The notes beneath the pieces were generated by a model that ran no database searches, was not told the origin of the DNA, and worked only from the letters and a program-made list of their open reading frames with translations. Of a DNA stretch of 64,000 nucleotides, positions 56,430 through 63,787 are shown piece after piece. Numbering within the stretch: the stretch's first letter is position 1; each line of letters opens with the position of its first letter. The position numbers and the translations under genes were made by a program. This DNA comes from Herminiimonas sp. (lineage in GTDB: Bacteria; Pseudomonadota; Gammaproteobacteria; Burkholderiales; Burkholderiaceae_D): positions 62,001 to 126,000 of the forward strand of contig DAIDBD010000007.1 in NCBI GenBank assembly GCA_027310305.1, read 5' to 3'.

Positions 56430-56458
56430 GCTCGGATGATGGTTTTAACTGTGTGAAT

Positions 56459-56493
56459 GAAAACAAAAAAGGCACCGGATGGTAGGGTGCCTT
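56459..56493 (-). terminator. intrinsic terminator just upstream of trmB
   Basis: Read on the minus strand: AAGGCACC, a 9-base loop, GGTGCCTT and then TTTTTGTTT. Stem 8 bp with a long T-tract, the clearest rho-independent terminator in the window. It ends 30 bases before the trmB ATG. Confidence 0.88.
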
Positions 56494-56720
56494 GGTGCGG
56501 CCTGGAGCGGGTGAAGGAAACAGAACACCGCACCCAACCCATTGATTGAAAATAGATTCTTTCTATTCGCCCAATGGGACAAGACCGTATTATGTACCGC
56601 CTAGTCATCCTACGGCAAGTAAAGCTGTCTGCTGGCGTCTTTTGACGTCCACCTACAGCCACCAATGCATGGGCACCGTGCGACTTTCCCTCGGCACTTG
56701 ACTGTGCCAGATAGGCAGAG
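56459..56720 (-). ncRNA. putative structured RNA or leader ending in the terminator before trmB
   Basis: A run of six local hairpins covers about 250 bases and ends with the intrinsic terminator. In plus coordinates the stems are 56693-56708 (GGCAC/GTGCC), 56624-56659 (GCTGT/ACAGC enclosing a TGGCGTC stem with a TTTT loop), 56585-56615 (CCGTA/TACGG), 56538-56578 (CCCATTG/CAATGGG enclosing AATAGA/TCTATT), 56494-56534 (GGTGCGG/CCGCACC), and the terminator. No frame in this region is coding-like. It does not match what I know of RNase P RNA, tmRNA, SRP RNA or 6S RNA. It could be an unidentified small RNA gene or an attenuator/riboswitch controlling trmB. The 5' end is not defined. Confidence 0.55.
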
Positions 56721-56797
56721 CCATGGTCCGCTCGTTCAGGGACGATCCCCCACTGAAATTCACGGTGAAGTTCCCGCATGGCAGCATGCATTGTGCA

Positions 56798-57106
56798 TCA
56801 CTGTTCCTGAATCAGCTCTCCAAAAAGCTCTCGCACCTTAGTCTTTGCGTCGGTCAAGGCGACCCGCCCTTGAGCGGTGATTTCATATACGCGACGGTCT
56901 CGCCGACCCGAGCGCTCGTGGCGGGAGATGAGATAGCCCTTCTTTTCCATGCCGTGCAACATGGGGTACAGCGTCCCTGCGCTCAGCTCATAGCCGTGGT
57001 GGCGCAGCTCTTCGATGATGCCAAGGCCGAAGATGGGCTCCTCGGCCGCGTGGTGCAGAATGTGCAGGCGGATCAATCCGCCATAGAGGTCTTTGTCCGT
57101 CATCAT
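56798..57106 (-). CDS. PadR-family transcriptional regulator
   Basis: A 102-residue winged-helix regulator: DLYGGLIRLHILHHAAEEP, GLGIIEELRHHGYELSAGTL, YPMLHGMEKKGYLISRHE, then RRVYEITAQGRVALTDAK, the standard PadR order. It has only a short C-terminal helix for dimerisation. It is the last gene of the cytochrome-ChrA-PAP2 run (32-base gap) and may regulate that run. Start at the first of two ATG codons (57106). Confidence 0.9.
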   Translation of the reverse strand: MMTDKDLYGGLIRLHILHHAAEEPIFGLGIIEELRHHGYELSAGTLYPMLHGMEKKGYLISRHERSGRRDRRVYEITAQGRVALTDAKTKVRELFGELIQEQ

Positions 57107-57138
57107 TACGTTCTCTGGCGGTTGATCGGTGCTCTGAT

Positions 57139-57741
57139 TCAGCGACGCAACCAGCCCGCAGCGATTGGCCGCGCCAGAAGCGTGCGGTAGAGCATTTCGG
57201 TGAGGTTCGTGCATGGGGTGGCCACTTTTCGCCAGATCGGCGACACAGCCGCATAGACGACACCGGCAACGACGACTGCACCGGCCATGTCCAATGGAAA
57301 GTGCACGCCCAAAAACACTCGCGCCCAAGCCACGCATAGCCCGATCAGCAAGGTGGCTACTCCCCACCCGGCGGTCCCGTCGAAAAGCAGGGTCAATCCG
57401 ACTCCCGCAAACACGGTCATGTGATCGCTCGGGAACGACGAGTCGGCGACATGTGTCATCAGGGCCTGCCCCAACCCGATCATGAAAGGCCTTGGATGGG
57501 GCCAGAGTGCGCAGATAGCTTGGTTGGCGGCTAAGCTGACCAGCGTGACCAAAGACGCCTTTAGCGCGATGCTGCGGCGGGCGTGGTTTCCCCACAACCA
57601 GAAACCCAGCAGCAATAGCGGAATCAGGTAGATCAGGTCGTCAGCGATGCCGATGGCAACCTGCACAAGCCATGCCGGCGTGTCTGCGCCACCGTTGATT
57701 TGAAGGAACCAGATTCGGTTGAGTGTTTCGATTTCGTTCAT
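57139..57741 (-). CDS. PAP2-type phosphatase (undecaprenyl-diphosphatase BcrC-like)
   Basis: A 200-residue membrane phosphatase with five or so helices. The three PAP2 motifs are present: PHPRPF (81-86), SFPSDHMTV (102-110, PSDH as in BcrC rather than PSGH), and ARVFLGVHFPLD (140-151). BcrC-type enzymes recycle undecaprenyl diphosphate for wall synthesis. Why it is placed between ChrA and PadR is not clear from sequence. Start at 57741, 23 bases after the ChrA stop. Confidence 0.88.
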   Translation of the reverse strand: MNEIETLNRIWFLQINGGADTPAWLVQVAIGIADDLIYLIPLLLLGFWLWGNHARRSIALKASLVTLVSLAANQAICALWPHPRPFMIGLGQALMTHVADSSFPSDHMTVFAGVGLTLLFDGTAGWGVATLLIGLCVAWARVFLGVHFPLDMAGAVVVAGVVYAAVSPIWRKVATPCTNLTEMLYRTLLARPIAAGWLRR

Positions 57742-57764
57742 CGTTTCGTGTATCCGTAGATTTC

Positions 57765-58997
57765 TCAAGTAAAACTCACCAGCCACCCAGCCACACCGCA
57801 GCCCACCACCACCAGCCAGGGCGGCAATTTCCAGAACATCAGGGCGACAAAAGCGACGACTGCGATGCCGAAGTCTCGCGGGGCGTGAATGGCGCTCGTG
57901 CATACCGGGTGATAGAGCGCAGCCAATAGCAGGCCGACCACTGCTGCGTTCACGCCCATCAAAGCAGCTTGCGTGCGCACGTTGCGGCGCAGCCGTTCCC
58001 AGAACGGCAAGGCACCCGTTACCAGCAGGAAGGACGGCGCAAATATCGCCAGCAAGCAGACCATGCCACCGATCCAGCCGGACGGAGCGACGTTCATTGA
58101 GGCCCCCAGGAAGGCAGCGAATGTGAACAACGGCCCGGGAACGGCTTGCGCCGCACCGTACCCGGCAAGGAAGGCATCATTGCTGACCCAGCCCGGAGGC
58201 ACGACGGCAGCTTGCAGCAGGGGCAGCACGACATGGCCGCCACCGAAGACCAGCGCGCCCGACCGGAAGAATGCGCTTACGTCTGCGATGGTTTGGTAAG
58301 GCAGCAGCGCGGCCAGCATGGGCAGGCCGATCAGCAGGCCGAAGAACAGCGTCAGCCATAGCACCCCGGCACGGTGGCTGACGGTGACGGGCAGGGGATC
58401 ATTGTCTTTAGCCGGTTCCGGTTTGAACAGGAGAAGTCCCGCGCCGCCAGCAGCAGCGATGATGCCAACCTGACCAAGTGCAGATGGCACAAGCAGGGCG
58501 ACGCAGGCCGCCACGGCCATGACCGTGACCCGAGCTGTGTCCGTGCACAGGCTTCTTGCCATGCCCCAAACCGCCTGCGCAACCACGGCGACCGCCACCA
58601 CCTTGAGGCCGTGCAGCGCACCCGCAGGGATCGCGGTAGCGTGGCTTGAAAGGCCGAGCGCGAAGAGGATCAGGGCAATCGCCGAAGGCAGAGTGAATCC
58701 GGCCCATGCGGCGAACGCACCGCCGTAGCCGTGACGCGAAAGGCCCAAGGCCATGCCGACCTGGCTGCTGGCTGGCCCCGGCAAAAATTGGCAGAGCGCG
58801 ACCAGATCGGCATAGCTTCGCTCGCTCAGCCAGCGGCGTCGATTGACGAACTCATCGCGGAAGTAGCCGAGGTGCGCAATCGGCCCGCCGAAGGAGGTCA
58901 GACCGAGTCGCAGAAATACCAGAAACACGCCCCACACGCTTTCCCGCTGATCGCGGACCTCGGCGACTGCTTGGGTTGATTTGCGAGGTACTGTCAT
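57765..58997 (-). CDS. chrA: chromate efflux transporter ChrA (long-chain type)
   Basis: A 410-residue membrane protein made of two homologous CHR domains, each with a FGGPIAHLGYF- or FGGGHVVLPLL-type signature (about 37 and 250) and CQFLPGPASSQVGMALG or AQAVPGPLFTFAAFLG after it. ChrA expels chromate, and some relatives are linked to sulfate or oxyanion traffic. No ChrB regulator is present. The start overlaps the end of the cytochrome gene by four bases, so these are one unit. Confidence 0.93.
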   Translation of the reverse strand: MTVPRKSTQAVAEVRDQRESVWGVFLVFLRLGLTSFGGPIAHLGYFRDEFVNRRRWLSERSYADLVALCQFLPGPASSQVGMALGLSRHGYGGAFAAWAGFTLPSAIALILFALGLSSHATAIPAGALHGLKVVAVAVVAQAVWGMARSLCTDTARVTVMAVAACVALLVPSALGQVGIIAAAGGAGLLLFKPEPAKDNDPLPVTVSHRAGVLWLTLFFGLLIGLPMLAALLPYQTIADVSAFFRSGALVFGGGHVVLPLLQAAVVPPGWVSNDAFLAGYGAAQAVPGPLFTFAAFLGASMNVAPSGWIGGMVCLLAIFAPSFLLVTGALPFWERLRRNVRTQAALMGVNAAVVGLLLAALYHPVCTSAIHAPRDFGIAVVAFVALMFWKLPPWLVVVGCGVAGWLVSFT

Positions 58998-59482
58998 GGC
59001 TGGCGACCGAGGCTGAATCGCTGGTTGGTCAGCGGTGGGAATGTCGGGCGTTGGATCGAAATGAAACCGTGATCAGTGGCCTGGTGGCAGGTCGTGCAGG
59101 CATGGGAGAGGCTGTCGTAGGCTCGCATGAAGCGGACTGAATCCTTCGCCTCAATCGCCTTTTCGAGTTGCGCGACAGGCTCGGCCGTCATCGGCTCGAT
59201 GATCTTGGCGATGGGCTTGCCCTTGAATTCCGGCTGATACTTCGCCGCATCCTCGAAAGCTTCTTTCAGTTCGTCCAGCTCGAAGGCGGCGAGCGGCCAG
59301 TTCTTGCCCTTCCCGGCGAACCACAGCTTGGCGTGCCGCACCTGAATGGCACTCATGAACTCGCCGAGCCCCGGTGTGTAGGCTTGTACCAGCGGGGTTG
59401 ATGTTTCCAGCTCGGCGGCCGTTGAAACGCTACAGATCAGGGCGGCCAAGATACAAGCTGCTGACGCAAACAACGACTTCAT
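58994..59482 (-). CDS. exported monoheme c-type cytochrome
   Basis: A 162-residue periplasmic protein with a signal peptide (cut near STA-AEL, residue 23). A single heme motif C129-T-T-C132-H133 lies near the C-terminus, preceded by helices (AAFELDELKEAFEDAAKY and similar), a layout recalling class II (cytochrome c'-like) proteins. GGAG precedes the ATG. It is translationally coupled to chrA, which suggests a redox step tied to the transported oxyanion, but this is inference. A large palindrome sits in front of it. Confidence 0.82.
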   Translation of the reverse strand: MKSLFASAACILAALICSVSTAAELETSTPLVQAYTPGLGEFMSAIQVRHAKLWFAGKGKNWPLAAFELDELKEAFEDAAKYQPEFKGKPIAKIIEPMTAEPVAQLEKAIEAKDSVRFMRAYDSLSHACTTCHQATDHGFISIQRPTFPPLTNQRFSLGRQP

Positions 59483-59512
59483 GGAGACTCCATACACGGG
59501 AGGAGCCTCTAT

Positions 59513-59544
59513 ATTATCGTATTTCGTTATCGAAATTCGATAAT
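59513..59544. promoter_or_regulatory. nested palindrome, candidate operator of the cytochrome-chrA unit
   Basis: ATTATCG-TA-TTTCG-TTAT-CGAAA-TT-CGATAAT: a 7-bp outer and a 5-bp inner perfect dyad over 32 bases, AT-rich, ending 31 bases before the cytochrome ATG. There is no T-tract and little GC, so an operator is more likely than a terminator. The binding protein could be the ArsR-rhodanese or the PadR regulator. Confidence 0.65.
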
Positions 59545-59546
59545 TA

Positions 59547-60137
59547 TTAGCCCCACCGCTTGACCGCTCGACCAACCAATCCGAAGTGATAGGGGCAGCA
59601 GCCCCCGAGATCGACGGACTCGACACGGATAAAGCCGGTCTCAACCATCCAGGCTCGGCATTGTTCAGGCGAGGGGCGGATCGACAAAGAAGGGCCGCGA
59701 GGTGTCGGGACATCGCTACGCCAATGCATCACCGATAGGCTGCCGCCGTCTCCCAATATGCGCCACGCCTCGCTCAACAGCGCGACAGGCTCTTCAAGAT
59801 GCAGCAGATTGAAGATCATGGCGTGACGTTGGGAGCCACTATCCAATCCGGTGCCGTCAGCCACAAAATCACGCAGCCCGACGTGGATGTTCGCCAGCCG
59901 GGAGTTTTCCGCTTTCCTTGCAACGGCCTCCACCATCTCCGGCTCGATGTCGAGCGCAGTGACGATGCCCGACACCCTGCGGGCGACCGGTAGCGTGAAA
60001 GTGCCGTAACCGCAGCCGAACTCGATGACGCAGCCAGTTGCTCCATCGCAGGGCATCAAGCGGTCGAGCGCCGCTTCCGGTTCAAAGAACGACGACCAAT
60101 ATGCCTCGTCGGGCATGCCGCTTTCACGTCCTTTCAT
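59547..60137 (-). CDS. class I SAM-dependent methyltransferase
   Basis: A 196-residue methyltransferase with motif I CVIEFGCGYGTFTLPVARRV, then VTALDIEPEMVEAV, and a motif IV-like HAMIFNLLHLEEPVALLSEA. It resembles small-molecule methyltransferases of the UbiE/ArsM style but has no arsenic-type Cys set. The start overlaps the MFS stop by four bases, so it belongs to the ArsR-rhodanese operon. A methyl-sulfur or metalloid product would fit the neighbours but is not shown. Confidence 0.83.
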   Translation of the reverse strand: MKGRESGMPDEAYWSSFFEPEAALDRLMPCDGATGCVIEFGCGYGTFTLPVARRVSGIVTALDIEPEMVEAVARKAENSRLANIHVGLRDFVADGTGLDSGSQRHAMIFNLLHLEEPVALLSEAWRILGDGGSLSVMHWRSDVPTPRGPSLSIRPSPEQCRAWMVETGFIRVESVDLGGCCPYHFGLVGRAVKRWG

Positions 60138-61402
60138 AGCCGCTCGTCCGTGTTTTGTTCTGTTGTTTGTCTGACCAAGGTTTCGTTCATCCGCGCGACA
60201 ACGACCACGCCGGACAGGAAGGTGAGTCCCGCGATCAGCCACACGGCGGCCGCCAGCCCAAACAGGTCGGCGGTGACACCGGCCAAGAGTGCGCCGACCG
60301 CGTAACCGAGGTCGCGCCAGAGCCGGTACATGCCCACGGCCGAGGCCCGCCAGGCGGGATGCGCCACGTCGCCGATGGCGGCCAGCAAGGTCGGATAGAC
60401 CATCGCCGTGCCAACTCCGAGGAAAACGGCACCCGCACCGAAGCCCAGGAAGCCTTTGCTCAATGCCGTGACTGCGATGCCTGTCGCCTGCGTCCACATC
60501 CCCCAAGCGATCAACTGCTTGCGGCCCACGCGGTCGGACAGGGCTCCCGTGAAAATCTGCGTCAACCCCCAAACAGCCGGGTAGATCGCGGCAAGCGTGC
60601 CGATCTGAGCCAAGGACATGCCGGCGGTAGCGAAGACCAGCGGGAATAGCCCCCACGCCATGCCATCGTTGAGATTGTTGACCAGCCCCGCCTGGCTGAT
60701 GCTGGACAGATTGCGGTCAGTGAGCGAGGTGCGACGGAAGATTTCGCCCTGGCTGGGCAACGCATCCTCGTCCCCAGCATGGTGCGTCTGTACTTCATGC
60801 GTCACGTAGTGCCGGGTTTCGCGCACCGCCATGACCGAGAGCGTCAAGCCGAAGGCAACATAGGCGACCCCCAGGTAAAACGGTTCCGGTCGCAGCCCAT
60901 AGCGAGCCGCCAGCCAGCCGGTGGCGAGCGCGCTGCCCGCCACGGCAAAGTAACCGGAAAATTCGTTGAGCCCCATCGCCAGGCCGCGCTGCTTGGGGCC
61001 AACCAGGTCGATCTTCATGATGACCGTGGTCGACCAGGTCAGGCCCTGACTGGCGCCCAGCAAGACGTTGGCGGCGACGATCCAGTTCCAATCGGGTGCC
61101 CACATCAGCACGAAAGGCACCGGCACGGCGATCAGCCATCCAGCAACCAGGACATGCTTGCGACCATAGCGGTCGGATAGCCGGCCTGCGAAATAGTTGG
61201 TCAGCGCCTTGGTGACGCCGAAGACGACGATGAAGGAAAGGATGGCCGCCCGCGCCGCGATGTGGAATTCGTGCTCGGCGATGGCAGGCAGAATGCTGCG
61301 CTCAAGCCCCACCATCGCCCCGACAAAGGCATTCACCAGCACGAGCAGCGAGAACTGGCCCAGGTTCTCGCGCAGCCCAAGGCGGATAGCGACCGTATTC
61401 AC
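60134..61402 (-). CDS. MFS-family transporter
   Basis: A 422-residue protein with twelve predicted membrane helices and the MFS loop motif GRLSDRYGRKHVLVAG (about 73-88), repeated in the second half as GALSDRVGRKQLIAWG. The central loop is charged (about 205-235). It is an exporter or importer of unknown small solute. It stands between the MBL and methyltransferase genes with 3-4 base contacts, so it is co-transcribed with the sulfur genes. Confidence 0.9.
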   Translation of the reverse strand: MNTVAIRLGLRENLGQFSLLVLVNAFVGAMVGLERSILPAIAEHEFHIAARAAILSFIVVFGVTKALTNYFAGRLSDRYGRKHVLVAGWLIAVPVPFVLMWAPDWNWIVAANVLLGASQGLTWSTTVIMKIDLVGPKQRGLAMGLNEFSGYFAVAGSALATGWLAARYGLRPEPFYLGVAYVAFGLTLSVMAVRETRHYVTHEVQTHHAGDEDALPSQGEIFRRTSLTDRNLSSISQAGLVNNLNDGMAWGLFPLVFATAGMSLAQIGTLAAIYPAVWGLTQIFTGALSDRVGRKQLIAWGMWTQATGIAVTALSKGFLGFGAGAVFLGVGTAMVYPTLLAAIGDVAHPAWRASAVGMYRLWRDLGYAVGALLAGVTADLFGLAAAVWLIAGLTFLSGVVVVARMNETLVRQTTEQNTDERL

Positions 61403-61405
61403 GGC

Positions 61406-62143
61406 TTAGATCTCCAATCCGAGATTGAAGCGCACCATGGCATCCATCCCGGCCGGACGCGGCGGAATCTCCCGCGTCAGTTGCTCGATGAAGGCCGCTC
61501 GCGTCATCGTGAGGGCCGGATTCCAGCGCTTCTCGAAACCGAGCGTCGAAGCAGGCTTGCCCGACAGGCCCGCTCCGCAGGCGCTGCCCGCCTGATGTCC
61601 AGGATAGATTTCGATCTCGTCGGGCAACGGCAGCAGCTTGGCGTGCAAGCTGTCAAAGAGCGTGCCAGCCATCTCACGTTCTTGCCCGGCCAGGTCGGGA
61701 CGCCCCACGGCACCGACAAACAGCGTGTCGCCGGTCACGACGAACCAGGGCGCTTCGCCACGCCGCTGGTCCGTCACCAGCAGGCACAGGCTGTCCGGTG
61801 TATGTCCTGGCGTATGCAGCACTTTGATCTTGACGTTGCCGATATCGAGCACCTGACCGTCCTGCAACGGCAGAAAGGCGTGCTTCACGCGGCCGACATT
61901 GGATTCGTGCAGGCAATACGGGGCTTGGATTCGTCGGACCAGATCAGGGCCACCGGAGTAGTGGTCGGCGTGCACATGGGTGTCGATGACATGGGTGATT
62001 TCGACCTTGGCCTCTCGGGCCGCCTCGATGAACCAGTCCTCGTCACCTGCCACCACGTCCACGGCGACGGCCTTGCCTAATCCACCGCAACCGAAGAAGT
62101 ATGACAGGGTTGATTCCTTGGTCGGAAATTGCTTGAAAAACAT
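61406..62143 (-). CDS. MBL-fold hydrolase, persulfide-dioxygenase-like
   Basis: A 245-residue metallo-beta-lactamase-fold protein. Metal ligands are clear: THVHADH (His56, His58, Asp60, His61), HTPGHTPDS and VTGDTLFVGAVGRPDLAG, plus IYPGHQAGSACG. The GRPDL and CGAGLSGKPAST segments recall ETHE1/Blh-type persulfide dioxygenases, which oxidise glutathione persulfide to sulfite, more than glyoxalase II. It lies between DsrE and MFS genes under an ArsR-rhodanese regulator, the typical place of such enzymes. Confidence 0.87.
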   Translation of the reverse strand: MFFKQFPTKESTLSYFFGCGGLGKAVAVDVVAGDEDWFIEAAREAKVEITHVIDTHVHADHYSGGPDLVRRIQAPYCLHESNVGRVKHAFLPLQDGQVLDIGNVKIKVLHTPGHTPDSLCLLVTDQRRGEAPWFVVTGDTLFVGAVGRPDLAGQEREMAGTLFDSLHAKLLPLPDEIEIYPGHQAGSACGAGLSGKPASTLGFEKRWNPALTMTRAAFIEQLTREIPPRPAGMDAMVRFNLGLEI

Positions 62144-62157
62144 CGTCAGTCCTCCCG

Positions 62158-62499
62158 TCAGAACACCAGAACCTTGTCGGCCTCGGCCGTCCAGGCGGTC
62201 AACTCGCTCAAGGTGCTGCGGCGGGTTCCCTCGATAAGTTCATCCGCGTTGATCCCACGGGCATCGAGGCAGGTGCCGCACAATCCCACTTCACCGCCGA
62301 CCATGCGCAGCATGTCGCCCGCGTTGTAATAGCCCTCGGGGACGTGCTGGCCGGTCTTGGCGCAGGCAACGGCGTCTCCCATCAAGAACAGTCGAACCGT
62401 CTCACCTTCACGCTTGGCCAGCGCTTTGGCGAGGCGCAGAGCGTTGTAGCTGCGCTCGCTCCCGTAGGGGGCATCATTGAGGATGAACAGAGTTTGCAT
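62158..62499 (-). CDS. DsrE-family sulfur-relay protein
   Basis: A 113-residue DsrE/F-like protein: TLFILNDAPYGSERSYNALR at the N-terminus, RLFLMGDAVACAK in the middle, and a C74-x2-C77 pair (GLCGTCLDARG) near the loop that carries the sulfur in this family. Such proteins accept or pass on persulfide sulfur. Fourteen bases separate it from the MBL gene. Its start has GGAG upstream. Confidence 0.88.
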   Translation of the reverse strand: MQTLFILNDAPYGSERSYNALRLAKALAKREGETVRLFLMGDAVACAKTGQHVPEGYYNAGDMLRMVGGEVGLCGTCLDARGINADELIEGTRRSTLSELTAWTAEADKVLVF

Positions 62500-62546
62500 G
62501 GCGGTCTCCGGGATCGTTTAGGTCGATGTTTGCTTCGCGCCGTGGC

Positions 62547-63215
62547 TTACTCTGTCGAGGTTTCGATGGGCAAGCCACCGGCGGCCCATTCGCTGACGCC
62601 ATCGCTGATCTTCGTGGCATTGAAGCCGCGAGCGCGAAGTAGCTGCACCGCCTCATCGGACATGAGGCAGAACGGCCCACGGCAGTAGGCGACGATGGCA
62701 CGGTCCGCAGGCAGATCGGCCAAGCGCTTTTCCAGTTCGTCCAGGGGCAACGAGCGGGCGAAAGGCAGATGGCCAGCGTTGAACTCGCTGGTGGGGCGCA
62801 CGTCGATGACGACGATTTCCCCTTGCCGCGCCTTTTCGAGCAGGGTCTCTCGGCGTTCCGAAACCAGGGTGTCCGGCTGTGCCGTCATCTGCGCAAGGGC
62901 GACTTGAAGCTCGACCAGATGCTCTTCGGCCGTTTCCCGCAGCGCTACCCATAGCTGCGACACGTCCCGGCCGCTCAGGCGGTAGTAGATGTATTTGCCA
63001 TCGCGCCGGGTCTCGACCAGCCGCGCCTCCCGCAGCGCCTTAAGATGGGCGCTGGCGAGCCGCATATCGATGCCGGCTTGGGAGGCTAAAGTCTCGACGC
63101 TCTTCTCGCCTTGCGCCAACAACTCAACCAATTCCAGTCGCTTCGGGCTGGCAAGGGATTTGCCGATTCGGGCGACCTGCTCGTAGAGCAGATCCTTCAA
63201 TGATCGTTTATTCAT
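62547..63215 (-). CDS. ArsR-type regulator fused to a rhodanese domain
   Basis: A 222-residue two-domain protein. Residues 1-100 are an ArsR winged helix (RIGKSLASPKRLELVELLAQ, then MRLASAHLKALREARLVETR). Residues 120-220 are a rhodanese domain with catalytic Cys178 in the loop CRGPFC (178-183). Fusions of this kind are thought to sense sulfane sulfur: the rhodanese Cys takes up sulfur and DNA binding changes. It heads the minus-strand operon, and an inverted repeat lies just before its start, consistent with autoregulation. Confidence 0.92.
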   Translation of the reverse strand: MNKRSLKDLLYEQVARIGKSLASPKRLELVELLAQGEKSVETLASQAGIDMRLASAHLKALREARLVETRRDGKYIYYRLSGRDVSQLWVALRETAEEHLVELQVALAQMTAQPDTLVSERRETLLEKARQGEIVVIDVRPTSEFNAGHLPFARSLPLDELEKRLADLPADRAIVAYCRGPFCLMSDEAVQLLRARGFNATKISDGVSEWAAGGLPIETSTE

Positions 63216-63224
63216 ATTAACCCT

Positions 63225-63246
63225 CTAACGATTATTTGATTGTTAG
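63225..63246. promoter_or_regulatory. operator candidate of the ArsR-rhodanese operon
   Basis: CTAACGAT-N6-ATTGTTAG, an 8-bp dyad with one mismatch, ten bases upstream of the regulator start codon. Its size and position fit an ArsR-type operator. Confidence 0.6.
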
Positions 63247-63787
63247 TCAACCCGCAGACTCGGCGAAGTAACGGAGCGGCCGAGGCACCAGAACCTCGGC
63301 CGCTCCCATACTCTTGGGGGTATGGTAAGCGCCGTTATCCACGAGACGCCTGCTTCTATTTCAGTCTGACAGCATTTCCCACCGGTCTCAGCGCGTGTGC
63401 GGACCGGTCGGAACGTACCCAGCCATGCAACATGGCGGCGATCTGCGAACTTGTGGCGAGCACGCTGATAGACCGCATGCACGCCAGCATATGTCAATCG
63501 GGTCTTGCCGAATTCCGGCAACGCAACAACGCTCTCTCCGGTACGCACGTGGCATGCGGAAAGGTTGTTGTTGCGAGATTCCACCGGCCCCGCCCTTGCA
63601 GTCAAGAGCGGATCGGCCCAGACATCTAACTTCCAGCATGGATGGCCCGCGACGATCAGGCCGAGGCAACGCTTGGTGCGCGTGAATGAGCATGGGCATC
63701 GACTCATTCGCTGTTGTTGCGTACGCCCGGAACGCTCAGGTCTTGAGGAGCTTTTGATGTAGAGATTCCTTGTGGGGAGATGGATGC
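63247..63787. other. 540-base gap, no gene recognised
   Basis: Several open frames exist on both strands but none has a ribosome-binding site, a family resemblance or coding-like composition. A small CCATAC/GTATGG hairpin lies at 63306-63325. It may be a degenerate segment of the mobile element. Confidence 0.4.

Noticed and set aside
56459-56720. 6S RNA, RNase P RNA, tmRNA or group II intron domain V
   Set aside because: No RNase P GAGGAAAGTC core in context, no tmRNA tag frame or tRNA-like ends, no long closing stem of 6S type. GAAAGTCGCACG recalls intron domain V but the flanking pairing does not fit.
56252-56791. 179-codon minus-strand frame across the trmB leader
   Set aside because: It runs through the terminator and into trmB in another frame and coincides with the hairpin-rich RNA region; it is not coding-like.
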